Positions 16,607 through 24,817 of a stretch of 46,045 nt of DNA are shown in pieces. Origin of the DNA: Methylacidiphilales bacterium (GTDB lineage: Bacteria; Verrucomicrobiota; Verrucomicrobiia; Methylacidiphilales; UBA1321). Under the pieces are notes generated by a model, which saw nothing but the letters and a program-made list of their open reading frames with translations, did no database searches and had not been told where the DNA came from. Position numbers and translations under genes: made by a program. Positions within the stretch are counted from its first letter, which is position 1. Every line of letters starts with the position of its first letter. The stretch covers positions 1-46,045 of the forward strand of contig JAMFSY010000076.1 of assembly GCA_026225555.1 (NCBI GenBank). Direction: 5' to 3'.

Positions 16607-17674
16607 TTAGGGTTTTTTTGCAGGCGCGGCCAAGGGAACTTCATTCCATTCATTGGGGTTAAGCAATGGAATGATGATATCCTGCTGGGTTTTGAGATCA
16701 CGCACCGTGGCCCCATCGGCCCTCGCTTCAATCACCAGATAGGTGGTCCCGTTCATGAAGGGAGGACTGAAGGTCTTGCCGCGTTCCACCTTGATCACCT
16801 TGTCCACTTCGGAAGGCATGAGCATGACGAAGTTCGCAGTCGATTCTGGCGAATCGATTTCCTGCCGATAAGGCAACACGATCTTGAAACCGATATCGGG
16901 CTTGTCCAACTCCAGGGTCGATTGATCGACCTGTTCGGTAATGTGGGTGTTGGGATCTTCTTTGGACACGACGCTCTGGGTAAAGGCGCCGACCGTATAA
17001 CCCTCAAATCCCAGAGGATCACCAGTCTTCTTCAGGCGAGGCTGGCTGTAACTGGGAACGTCCTTGAGGTAGATCTGGAATTGATATTCCCCACCCAACT
17101 GCTGGTAACCCCGGAATTGGATGTGGAAGGGGCGGCTATCGTATTTCTCCAGCCGAAGACGCGAGAGGTAGCTCGGGTGGGATTGCGGATCGAGCGGGTT
17201 CGTCGACTTGGCGCCATCGGACTCGGAGGCCTTTAGCTGTTCGTTCTTGAACTCGACGATGTTGGAGAAACCGTCGTTATCCGGATCTTCCCGGTCCACG
17301 TTGGGATCGGTAAAGTCGATGGCGTATTTCTGGTACCAGCTGATGAGGACTCCTCCCGGCGTTCGAGCGCTGCCATCATTTTTCTGCAGGTAATTTCCGT
17401 CGGGGTACAAGGTCGGGTAAAAGAGAAAACCATCCGAGATAAAGAGGCGGTGCTTGTTTTCAGGAGCCACCCAAGTCGTCGGACCGGTCCAATCGACCAG
17501 GCGGGCCTGCAACTCATCGTCCTTCATCTTCACCGGAGTATGCCCGGTGGGATTGGTACTGGGCACGCCAGTGATGTCACTAACGGAAGGAAAGGTAAGC
17601 GCCAACCCTGCCGCCGTAAGGGCGAGCAGGACCAGGGCAACGGTCAAGACAATCGGTTCTAACGACTTTTTCAT
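16607..17674 (-). CDS. Amuc_1099-family pilus-like protein
   Basis: 355 residues. N-terminal membrane anchor (LEPIVLTVALVLLALTAAGLAL, about residues 5-26), then a periplasmic domain. A calcium-type loop FTDPNVDREDPDNDGFSNI lies at about residues 130-150. Family-typical motifs follow (TNPLDPQSHPSYLSRL, FHIQFRGYQQLGGEYQFQI, YLVIEARADGATVRDL). In Akkermansia the corresponding gene sits beside the secretin Amuc_1098 and Amuc_1100. Its position between the PilO-like protein and the secretins matches that of PilP, so it may link the inner-membrane complex to the pore; that role is inferred from order only. Its start overlaps the end of the Amuc_1100-like gene by four bases. Confidence 0.88.
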   Translation of the reverse strand: MKKSLEPIVLTVALVLLALTAAGLALTFPSVSDITGVPSTNPTGHTPVKMKDDELQARLVDWTGPTTWVAPENKHRLFISDGFLFYPTLYPDGNYLQKNDGSARTPGGVLISWYQKYAIDFTDPNVDREDPDNDGFSNIVEFKNEQLKASESDGAKSTNPLDPQSHPSYLSRLRLEKYDSRPFHIQFRGYQQLGGEYQFQIYLKDVPSYSQPRLKKTGDPLGFEGYTVGAFTQSVVSKEDPNTHITEQVDQSTLELDKPDIGFKIVLPYRQEIDSPESTANFVMLMPSEVDKVIKVERGKTFSPPFMNGTTYLVIEARADGATVRDLKTQQDIIIPLLNPNEWNEVPLAAPAKKP

Positions 17675-18672
17675 CGGTTACTCCCACGGCCTGCACCTCG
17701 ATTACCCGGACGATTTGAGGCGGCGGGCGCAGCCTCCGTGGCCACTCCCTTCCATTCAACCATGTCGATGCGGACCTTGATATGAAGCGTCTCGTTGCCG
17801 AAAAGAAATTGAGGTCCCTTGGTGGACTTGCCCACATCCCCCGGGCTGGTATCGGTGACCCCGGCGGAAGAGGTCCCGGCCAGTTTGTCGAGATCAGAGA
17901 TCTGGGGAGAACTGGTATTGGAATTCTGAATCGATATCGTGCGAACGACGAAAACGTAGGGGGATTTCCCCAAGTCCGCGATGACCTTGCGCAAGCTGTC
18001 CGTCGTGGCCTCGAACTCGATTTCAAAAGGATAGGCCACGTAGACGCCTCCAGGGGCGGTCTGGGAATTTCCCGGCAAGAGGTCGGCATCCGTTTTATTG
18101 CCCCCTCCCCCATTGCCCGTGGAAACGGGATCCTCTTCGTAAGTGCGCCGAAAGCTCGAGATGGCACGGATGGGAGCGTTGATGAAGACGTTGGCGATCT
18201 CCTCAACCCCGAGCAACTGCTTGCCGAGAACAACCGTCTGCTCATCCCCGGGATTCTGATTAAGGTAACGCGAGAACCCGTAATAGAAGTTATTCGGGAC
18301 GTTAACGCCGTGAAGTTTCGCCGCGGTATTCAGACGGCTGACTTCCGCATCGAGATCGTGTTTCCACGCGACCGTGTCCTCCTTGGCGATGGTGGGCAGC
18401 TTGTTGCCGGGGGCCTGCAGCTTTGTCTTTATCAGAGGATCCAGTTGGGCGTTCATCAGGTCGATATTGGCCTGGAGGATTTTCTCATTCGACGCTCTGG
18501 GCAGGAAAACCTCTTTGCTCGAGTACTTCTCGAAGTCGGAGTTGGCGCTGCTGACATCCTGCTGGGTCGCGGCCAGCTGGCCCGAAAGGTACCACCAGGC
18601 GCCACCGCCCAATAAGGCGACCACCACAAAGGCGATGATCATGGCTAGATCGAATCCGGAAATTTTTTTCAT
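17671..18672 (-). CDS. Amuc_1100-family pilus-like protein (PilO-like)
   Basis: 333 residues. A short cytoplasmic start (MKKISGFD) precedes a membrane helix (LAMIIAFVVVALLGGGAWWYL), a coiled-coil segment (about residues 32-110, with LAATQQDVSSANSDFEKYSS) and a compact C-terminal domain (FEIEFEATTDSLRKVIADLG, FVVRTISIQN), then a disordered Gly/Arg/Asn tail. This plan is that of PilO. The family contains Amuc_1100, the Akkermansia protein reported to signal through TLR2 and to benefit host metabolism. Whether this homologue does anything similar is unknown; in a free-living relative it is presumably structural. It overlaps the next gene by ATGA and lies 12 bases after the PilM-N gene. Confidence 0.9.
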   Translation of the reverse strand: MKKISGFDLAMIIAFVVVALLGGGAWWYLSGQLAATQQDVSSANSDFEKYSSKEVFLPRASNEKILQANIDLMNAQLDPLIKTKLQAPGNKLPTIAKEDTVAWKHDLDAEVSRLNTAAKLHGVNVPNNFYYGFSRYLNQNPGDEQTVVLGKQLLGVEEIANVFINAPIRAISSFRRTYEEDPVSTGNGGGGNKTDADLLPGNSQTAPGGVYVAYPFEIEFEATTDSLRKVIADLGKSPYVFVVRTISIQNSNTSSPQISDLDKLAGTSSAGVTDTSPGDVGKSTKGPQFLFGNETLHIKVRIDMVEWKGVATEAAPAASNRPGNRGAGRGSNR

Positions 18673-18684
18673 GGCAGGCGTACG

Positions 18685-20484
18685 TCAGGGCCTCAGGCTG
18701 ATCGGTTCCTTTAGCTTGAGATGCATGGAGAATTTTTGGGCAAAGGAGCCCGGATCCGTCTCCGCCGTGGTGAAGGAGATCAAAGTTTCGCTGACCTTCT
18801 TGGTATCGATATCGAAATAGGGTGTATCCGCCAGCGCCGTGACGAAATCGCCCAACCGCGCGGAATCGACCACCTCGGTTTTGGGATTGGAGTGATAAAG
18901 ACCGTTGATGAGCAGAACATTGATCTCCGAGGAATTGGCCTGCGCATTCCGAGCCGCACCGCCGCCGGGACCGCCTTCGGGACGCGCACCGCCACGTCCA
19001 CCGGGACCGCCCGCACGGTTTCCACCGGGACCGCCACCGGTAGCTACGGGGGATTCAAAGGAGGGAGATATCTGGGTGATCCAGACGCCGGTGGGAATCT
19101 TTTCGTTCAAGGCTTCCAGGATTTGGGACCAGGCATTGCGCTGTTTGCCGAGGCGCACCACCGAGTCGAGCGTGTTCTGCAAGAGGTCCGATTCCGCGGC
19201 CAGTTTGGTGATTTTTCCCGCGTAGGCCTGCAGTCCCTCGGTTTTCGAACGCAAGACCGCCCCGGTTTGCAAGGCGATGACGTTCTGCTGATAATAATAA
19301 AGCGCCAGGCAGACGAAGATCACGATCCAGGCGACCAGCGCGGCAAAGAAAAACGGCTGCTTGCGGCGTTTGTCTGAACGGGCGGCGAGAGTCGGCGCCT
19401 CGAGGGTCAGTTCCGCCGGGCAGGAGCCGGTTTCACGCAGGGCCAGGCCAACCAGTTCGCCGGTGTAGCAATTGCCATCCTCGAGAAGATTCTTGTCGAC
19501 CGTCGCACCGAGATTGACGTTGCGGAGAGGGTTGAAATAGGTGACCGGAAGATTCAGCTTATCGGCAATGAAGAGATCCAGGTAGGGCAACTGGGAACTG
19601 CCGCCCGTGAGGAAAACACGCTTCGGCGGCGCGCCGTTGAGCGTCGTGCGGTAGTAGGCGATGGACCGGTTGATGTCGACATGCAGCCGGGTCATCGTGG
19701 AGCGGATGAGCTTGGAAATCCGCGCGGCATCGGCGTCGTCCGGATCGGCGTAAACACCGCCGAGAGAGACGAAACCCTTCCCTTTTTTCAGAGTCTCCGC
19801 CGCCACGAAAGGCTCCTGCATCTCGTTACAGATGCTTTGGGAAATCTGGTTGCCGGCGATGGGGATGTTACGGATCCAGAAGCTCGATTTTTCAACGAAA
19901 ACGAGATTGGTGGAACGAGCCCCCATATCGATAATCAGGGCGCACTCGTCGCTGGCCGGTTCGCTGTAGCGGAAGGCGTTGAGCAGCGCGAAGGGCGCCA
20001 CGTCGACCCGCTTGATTTTGACCCCGGCACGCTCGACGGCTTCGACTTCGGCCTCAAGCACGTCCTTCTTGATGGCGACAATGACCGCTTCCGCTTCGTT
20101 GCCCGTGGTCCGGTTGGGCATCATCTGGTAATCCCACGTCACCTCATTAATGGGAAACGGAACATTCTGTTGTGCTTCAAAGGCGACCACCTGCTCCACT
20201 TGGGCGGGATCGACGGGAGGAAGCTTCACGAAGCGCATGAAAACGCTTTGGCCGGAGATGGAGAGCACCACTTCGCGACCGCGGATCTTGTGGTCCTTGA
20301 AGAGCTTGGAAAGCGTCGGCGTGATGAACTTGGCGCGTTCCTCTTCCTTGTTGGGATCAAGTCCCAGCTCGGCGACCCCGAAGCGAAGCAGCGTTAGCGC
20401 GCCCCCGCGGCTGACGCCAAATTCGCCGAACTTAATCGTACTGGTCCCGAGATCAACGGTAACAACTTTATGGGCGGCGGCCAT
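18685..20484 (-). CDS. Amuc_1101-family PilM-PilN fusion protein
   Basis: 599 residues. Residues 1-350 are an actin-like PilM domain: VVTVDLGTSTIKFGEFG (phosphate 1), PFPINEVTWDYQ, ALIIDMGARSTNLVFVE (phosphate 2) and RVFLTGGSSQLP. A membrane helix at about 377-398 and a coiled coil (400-450) with a PilN-like end domain (IPTGVWITQISPSF, DFVTALADTPYFDIDTKKV) follow, so cytoplasmic PilM and membrane PilN are one chain. A Gly/Pro/Arg low-complexity insert sits at about 483-511. PilM normally binds the N-terminus of PilN to tie the platform to the motor; here the link is covalent. ATG at 20484. Upstream is the Amuc_1102-like gene (54-base gap). Confidence 0.92.
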   Translation of the reverse strand: MAAAHKVVTVDLGTSTIKFGEFGVSRGGALTLLRFGVAELGLDPNKEEERAKFITPTLSKLFKDHKIRGREVVLSISGQSVFMRFVKLPPVDPAQVEQVVAFEAQQNVPFPINEVTWDYQMMPNRTTGNEAEAVIVAIKKDVLEAEVEAVERAGVKIKRVDVAPFALLNAFRYSEPASDECALIIDMGARSTNLVFVEKSSFWIRNIPIAGNQISQSICNEMQEPFVAAETLKKGKGFVSLGGVYADPDDADAARISKLIRSTMTRLHVDINRSIAYYRTTLNGAPPKRVFLTGGSSQLPYLDLFIADKLNLPVTYFNPLRNVNLGATVDKNLLEDGNCYTGELVGLALRETGSCPAELTLEAPTLAARSDKRRKQPFFFAALVAWIVIFVCLALYYYQQNVIALQTGAVLRSKTEGLQAYAGKITKLAAESDLLQNTLDSVVRLGKQRNAWSQILEALNEKIPTGVWITQISPSFESPVATGGGPGGNRAGGPGGRGGARPEGGPGGGAARNAQANSSEINVLLINGLYHSNPKTEVVDSARLGDFVTALADTPYFDIDTKKVSETLISFTTAETDPGSFAQKFSMHLKLKEPISLRP

Positions 20485-20538
20485 GGTAAAACGGTATGAG
20501 GCTGGAATCGAACGAATGGACTACAAAAAGACGATCCG

Positions 20539-21192
20539 TTACTGGGTCACGGCAGGAGGCAATTTAATCGGAGGATAACGGTCAGGATCCGCCAGAATGA
20601 AGGGACCCTGGTCCTGCCGATAGACGAACCCGGAAAGCGGCTTAAGCGATTGATACCAGTTGGCATCCGCTTCTTTGTTCTTGTCGAAATAATCGACCTT
20701 GGTGCCGCCGACGTAAGCTTCCGCATGGATATTGAACGTGCGGTCGAAGTCGCTCGAGCCGCGCGCGGTGCTGAAGCGGGCGATCGTGGCTGGCGGCAAA
20801 TAGAAGACGGCGTAACCATCCTTCGCTGCCGCTAGATTGACGTAGGTCACGGTGCCGGTCAGGCCGACCGCGATCCCGTCCTTTGTTGGGGCTTCGGGGG
20901 CGTAAAGATCACGGCCTTCGATCCAGACCCGGAATTCCGCGGAATCCACGAACTTGCTGGTTGCCGGGGGAACGACCGAGTAGTGCAATTCGACTTTGAG
21001 CCATTGCGTGTCGCCATTCGTGCCGCCACCGGTCCCGCCCAATTGGGGCGCCGAAACAAAACTCGTGGTGATGGCCGATTGCGCAAAAACAATCGGCGCG
21101 TTCGGCACTTGGGCCACAAGGGGAAGAGCGGCAATGCCAACGAGAAGAACGGGGAGCAGGCTCCGCTTAAGTGTCGTTACGCGAAATGACAT
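20539..21192 (-). CDS. Amuc_1102-family pilus-like protein
   Basis: 217 residues. Signal peptide at 1-27 (SLLPVLLVGIAALPLVAQ), then a single beta-rich domain containing WLKVELHYSVVPPATSKFVD, FRVWIEGRDLYAPEA, VGLTGTVTYVNLAAAKDGY and VFYLPPATIARF. In Akkermansia, Amuc_1102 is the neighbour of Amuc_1098-1101 and has been described as having an immunoglobulin-like beta sandwich; the residues here fit an exported beta protein. First gene of the operon; a possible promoter lies directly before its ATG. holA ends 96 bases upstream on the same strand. Confidence 0.85.
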   Translation of the reverse strand: MSFRVTTLKRSLLPVLLVGIAALPLVAQVPNAPIVFAQSAITTSFVSAPQLGGTGGGTNGDTQWLKVELHYSVVPPATSKFVDSAEFRVWIEGRDLYAPEAPTKDGIAVGLTGTVTYVNLAAAKDGYAVFYLPPATIARFSTARGSSDFDRTFNIHAEAYVGGTKVDYFDKNKEADANWYQSLKPLSGFVYRQDQGPFILADPDRYPPIKLPPAVTQ

Positions 21193-21198
21193 ACCCTG

Positions 21199-21228
21199 TA
21201 TGTAGTTTCAATTACCGCTTTAGGTCAA
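21199..21228 (-). promoter_or_regulatory. Possible promoter of the pilus-like operon
   Basis: On the minus strand TTGACC (21,228-21,223) and TACATA (21,204-21,199) are spaced by 18 bases, close to sigma-70 consensus, in an AT-rich 96-base gap. The -10 box ends only six bases before the ATG at 21,192, which would give a leaderless or nearly leaderless transcript. Another weak pair lies further upstream (TAAAAT at 21,231-21,236). Tentative. Confidence 0.35.
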
Positions 21229-21288
21229 ACATTTTACGCGGATTATGTGCAATCGCGTCCAACTTACCTCAAAATATTCCGAAAAAAT

Positions 21289-22392
21289 TCATCCGGCGAC
21301 GATCTCCAAAACCGCCCATTCGAGAGTACGTCGCTTGTCCCCCTGCCCGCTCAGCATCTCTTTTTGGGCGTGGTACACGACTGAAAGCGCCTCGAACCAA
21401 AATAGCGCGGGCCGGTTCCGGCTGCGTTGCGCGGCCTGACCCAGGGCGTAAGTGCTGATCGGTTCACCGCTTTTTTTTCGCGGCAAATAAACTTCGCCCT
21501 CAGGAGACACTTCCGCCGACGTAAATGAGCCGCGATTGACGACTCGCAATAATTTATTGTCGCGTAACACAGCGCCAAGGGCGGCCAGCCGGATCTGCCC
21601 TGCGAGCAAAATCAGGATGCCGACTTCGGATTCATCCTGTGCAAGCAGGGCGGAAAGTTGTTCCAACGCAACTTTCGCGTCACCCGACAGGACGGCGTGG
21701 CAGAAATCCCAGACGAGGACTTCGCGACTGCCGCTGATGACTTTGTTTACATCATCACAGGTCAACTCGGCTTTCCCATCGCCAATGAAACACGAAAGTT
21801 TCTCCAGTTCCTGCGACCACGCACCGGTGTCGATGCCGGTGGCCTGAAAAAAGCGTTCCGCCGCCCCCGGGCCGGGGCGGATGGCCGCCGCCTTCATCCG
21901 TTGCTCGATCTGGAAGATGATCTCGTCTTCGCTGGTTTTGCGCAGATCGGGCAGGTCGAAGTATTTAGCCTGGGCGAGCTTGAGCAACGCCTTGCTGAAG
22001 GTACGGCCCTTGTGAATTCCCAGCGCGCTGATGAGTAGCGTGACGGAGGTTCCATCCACCTGAGCCAGAGCGGGCTTCAATTCCTCCAGCGCTTCCTTGA
22101 CCGAGGCATGGCGACCGACGCCGGTCTCGTCGAAAAAGTTGACCGCCTTCCACCAGACCAGCTTGCCGCCGCCGAAAAAGGGCAGCGTGAGAATGGCTTC
22201 GCGCACCTGCTGGATCGATTGCACCGCACCATCGGCGGAGTCGGCGCGACCGTCAATGGTCTCGAAATTCATCGTATCCGGCGGGGCGAGTTCTCCCGCC
22301 AGGGCGTGGGCCGCTTTCTTCACGGCATCCTCATCGGACCCGCAAAGAAAATGGATCGGAACTGCTTTCGTATTGATTGCTGACGCGGCCAT
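21289..22392 (-). CDS. holA: DNA polymerase III subunit delta
   Basis: Part of the clamp loader that places the beta clamp on DNA. About 367 residues from the ATG at 22392; the open frame continues to 22437 but into the region occupied by the divergent HIT gene. N-terminal IHFLCGSDEDAVKKAAHALA, then ILTLPFFGGGKLVWWKAVNFF, the family-typical TSVTLLISALGIHKGRTFSK, the helical VNKVISGSREVLVWDFCHAV, LILLAGQIRLAALGAV, and a C-terminal collar segment. No Walker A is expected in delta. Length is normal. It precedes the pilus-like operon on the same strand. Confidence 0.88.
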   Translation of the reverse strand: MAASAINTKAVPIHFLCGSDEDAVKKAAHALAGELAPPDTMNFETIDGRADSADGAVQSIQQVREAILTLPFFGGGKLVWWKAVNFFDETGVGRHASVKEALEELKPALAQVDGTSVTLLISALGIHKGRTFSKALLKLAQAKYFDLPDLRKTSEDEIIFQIEQRMKAAAIRPGPGAAERFFQATGIDTGAWSQELEKLSCFIGDGKAELTCDDVNKVISGSREVLVWDFCHAVLSGDAKVALEQLSALLAQDESEVGILILLAGQIRLAALGAVLRDNKLLRVVNRGSFTSAEVSPEGEVYLPRKKSGEPISTYALGQAAQRSRNRPALFWFEALSVVYHAQKEMLSGQGDKRRTLEWAVLEIVAG

Positions 22393-22408
22393 GCGATTAC
22401 TTGTTGGT

Positions 22409-22897
22409 ATGGAACATCTCTGGGCGCCCTGGCGCAATCTTTACGTGGCCCATTCGCACGAAAAGGGAGATGTCTTCGCCGAGATCGCCCGCAGTTCCGA
22501 CGACGAGGCTAACCATGTTCTCGCGCGGGGCAAGAGTTGCTTCGCGGTGCTCAATCTTTATCCCTACGGCACCGGCCACCTGATGGTCGTGCCCTACCGC
22601 GCCACGCCCGATCTTGAGGGGCTCAGTGACGACGAATTGCTCGAAGTCATGACCATGATCAAACGGATGAAGGCGGCGGTGACTGCGGCCTACCATCCCC
22701 ACGGCTTCAATGTGGGCATCAACCTCGGCGCGGCGGCGGGCGCGGGCATCGCCTGTCATCTTCATGTGCACCTGGTCCCGCGCTGGAATGCCGACGCGAA
22801 TTTCATGACCACGACCGCGCAAACCCGGGTGCATCCGACCGATCTCCATACGGTTTATACCACGATCAAGAAGCAGTTGGACCTGGGCCAGGACTAG
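22409..22897 (+). CDS. HIT-family nucleotide hydrolase/transferase
   Basis: 162 residues starting MEHLWAPWRNLYV, a start shared by many bacterial and archaeal HIT proteins. FAVLNLYPYGTGHLMVVPYR is the first conserved block and HLHVHLVPRW is the histidine triad with the middle catalytic histidine. Such proteins act on dinucleoside polyphosphates or nucleoside phosphoramidates; the exact substrate is not visible. An in-frame ATG at 22391 would overlap the holA start codon on the other strand; 22409 is preferred because of the typical MEHLWAPW start. nadE follows after 2 bases, so the two are co-transcribed. Confidence 0.9.
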   Translation: MEHLWAPWRNLYVAHSHEKGDVFAEIARSSDDEANHVLARGKSCFAVLNLYPYGTGHLMVVPYRATPDLEGLSDDELLEVMTMIKRMKAAVTAAYHPHGFNVGINLGAAAGAGIACHLHVHLVPRWNADANFMTTTAQTRVHPTDLHTVYTTIKKQLDLGQD

Positions 22898-22899
22898 CC

Positions 22900-24546
22900 A
22901 TGCGCATCGGTCTTCTGCAACTCAACGCCACCGTCGGCGCCTATGACCGCAACCGCGCGCGGCTCGAATCCGCTTACCACGAAGCTGTCGCCAAGGGCGC
23001 GGAACTCGTCCTCGCGCCGGAGCTTTTCCTTTGCGGATACCCTCCCCGCGATCTGCTTTTGCGCGATGATTTCGTCCAGCGCGGGCTTGATTGTCTCGAG
23101 GCGTTAGCCGCCAGCGTCGGCGCGATTCCGCTGATCACCGGTTACGTGGACCGCAACCCCTCGCGGCCCGGCCGCAGCTTGCGCAATGCCGCCGCCGTGC
23201 TGCAAAACGGGAAGGTCACCCATCGCGTGATGAAGTCGCTGCTTCCCACCTACGACGTCTTCGACGAGGACCGCTATTTCGAACCGGCGGAGAAAGTCGC
23301 GCCGGTCGAAATCAATGGACGAAAAATCGCCCTGACCGTCTGCGAGGACATCTGGAACGACGAGGATTTCTGGCCCGAGCGCCGCTATCGCCGCGACCCT
23401 GTGCATGAACTCGTCGCGGCGGGAGCGGAGCTGATCGTGAACATCTCCGCCTCGCCGTGGGAACGGAGCAAGGAAGCGCGCCGGCTCGCCATGCTGCAAC
23501 GGGTCGCCCGCGATGAGCGCATGCCGCTGGTGCAGGTGAACACCGTCGGCGCCAACGACGAACTGATTTTCGACGGCCATAGCGTCGCGTTGAATGCGCG
23601 GGGCGAGCTCGTCGCGCTCGGGGCGAGCTTTGCTGAAGACGTGCTCGTGGTCGATGTCGGCAGCCAGTCCCCTGCCCCGGAACCCGCTTTGACCCTGCCG
23701 CATAATCAGGAGGAGCAACTCTATCGCGCCTTGGTGCTGGGGGTACGCGATTACGTGGCGAAGTGCCATTTCAAATCGGTGGTACTCGGCCTTTCCGGCG
23801 GGATCGATTCGGCCATCGTGGCCGTGATCGCCGCCGAGGCGCTGGGCGCGGAAAACGTTTGGGGCGTTTCTCTCCCCTCCCGCCATTCGAGCGAGCACAG
23901 CCTCGACGACGCCGCGCAACTCGCGCTCAAGCTCGGCATCCGTTACGATGTGCTGCCGATCAAGGAACCGGTCCTCGCGGCGGAGACAGTGCTCGGCCCG
24001 CTCTTCGTCGGGCGCGAGCCGGACCTCACCGAGGAAAACATCCAGTCCCGGATGCGTGGGCTCCTGCTCATGGCGCTCTCCAACAAATATGGCCCACTCG
24101 TCCTCACCACTGGCAACAAGTCGGAACTGGCGGTCGGTTATTGCACGCTTTACGGCGACATGTGCGGCGCGCTGGCAGTCATCGCCGATGTGCTGAAGAC
24201 TGAGATTTACGCGCTGGCCGAATGGATCAATCGCGCCGAAGAAATCATTCCCTGGAACACGATTCGCAAGCCGCCGAGCGCCGAGTTGCGCCCCGGCCAG
24301 ACCGATCAGGACAGCCTGCCCCCCTACGACGTGCTCGACCGCATTCTCCGCCATTACATCGTGGCCGAATCCGATCCGAAGATGCTGTTGAGCGAAGGCA
24401 TCTCCCCCGAAACCGTTCGCGACGTGCTGAACAAGATCACCTTCAGCGAGTACAAGCGCCGCCAGGCCGCGCCAGGGCTGAAGGTCTCCCCGCGCGCCTT
24501 CGGCATGGGACGACGTGTGCCGATTGCGCAGGGATTTCGCGCCTAG
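22900..24546 (+). CDS. nadE: Glutamine-dependent NAD+ synthetase
   Basis: Amidates deamido-NAD with ammonia released from glutamine. 548 residues. The N-terminal nitrilase-like glutaminase has the Glu-Lys-Cys triad: E41 in APELFLCGYPPRDLL, K112 in MKSLLPTYDVFDE, C148 in TVCEDIWND. The C-terminal synthetase has the ATP loop SGGIDS (299-304), then LVLTTGNKSELAVGYCTLYGD and RPGQTDQDSLPPYDVLD. Full length and intact. It directly follows the HIT gene (2-base gap) and ends before the 30-bp inverted repeat. Confidence 0.97.
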   Translation: MRIGLLQLNATVGAYDRNRARLESAYHEAVAKGAELVLAPELFLCGYPPRDLLLRDDFVQRGLDCLEALAASVGAIPLITGYVDRNPSRPGRSLRNAAAVLQNGKVTHRVMKSLLPTYDVFDEDRYFEPAEKVAPVEINGRKIALTVCEDIWNDEDFWPERRYRRDPVHELVAAGAELIVNISASPWERSKEARRLAMLQRVARDERMPLVQVNTVGANDELIFDGHSVALNARGELVALGASFAEDVLVVDVGSQSPAPEPALTLPHNQEEQLYRALVLGVRDYVAKCHFKSVVLGLSGGIDSAIVAVIAAEALGAENVWGVSLPSRHSSEHSLDDAAQLALKLGIRYDVLPIKEPVLAAETVLGPLFVGREPDLTEENIQSRMRGLLLMALSNKYGPLVLTTGNKSELAVGYCTLYGDMCGALAVIADVLKTEIYALAEWINRAEEIIPWNTIRKPPSAELRPGQTDQDSLPPYDVLDRILRHYIVAESDPKMLLSEGISPETVRDVLNKITFSEYKRRQAAPGLKVSPRAFGMGRRVPIAQGFRA

Positions 24547-24579
24547 AGCGGTTTCACTTGGATAGTCGCTTCCAAATCG

Positions 24580-24665
24580 GTCATCCTGAGCTTGTCGAAG
24601 GATCAGTTCGATTGCCTCCTGCTTTTGCCGAGGCAGAACTGATCCTTCGACAAGCTCAGGATGAC
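24580..24665. repeat. Perfect 30-bp inverted repeat (TCATCCTGAG element)
   Basis: Arms 24,580-24,609 and 24,636-24,665 are exact reverse complements; the arm begins GTCATCCTGAGCTTGTCGAA. Inside, 24,613-24,618 (TGCCTC) pairs with 24,630-24,635 (GAGGCA), extending the stem past a three-base bulge. The element fills the gap after nadE. It could be a bidirectional terminator, a REP-like repeat or a small non-autonomous mobile element. Single-arm copies occur at 410 and 39,500. Confidence 0.85.
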
Positions 24666-24744
24666 TAAAAGTTTTAAGAGTGAGCCTTTTTCAGCAAGCT
24701 CCTAGATTCCCTCGCCCGGGAGAACCGGTCCGCCGGCAGTCCTA

Positions 24745-24774
24745 TTCCCTGACCTACCGAACGGTAGGTATGAT
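24745..24774 (+). promoter_or_regulatory. Promoter of the efflux operon
   Basis: TATGAT at 24,769-24,774 is a near-consensus -10 box; TTCCCT at 24,745-24,750 is a weak -35 with an 18-base spacer. Transcription would begin near 24,781, about 37 bases before the ATG at 24,818. The palindromic operator fills the spacer. Confidence 0.55.
24752..24769. promoter_or_regulatory. TetR-type palindromic operator
   Basis: ACCTACCGAACGGTAGGT: two perfect 8-base half-sites around AA. TACCG-NN-CGGTA palindromes are a common TetR-family operator form. It lies between the -35 and -10 boxes and touches the -10, so a bound repressor would block RNA polymerase. The first encoded domain downstream is a TetR regulator, so autorepression is the simple reading. 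Confidence 0.75.
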
Positions 24775-24817
24775 TCCAATTGACGGCCCAATTCCTTGAC
24801 GCCAGCCTAGGCGTTCC

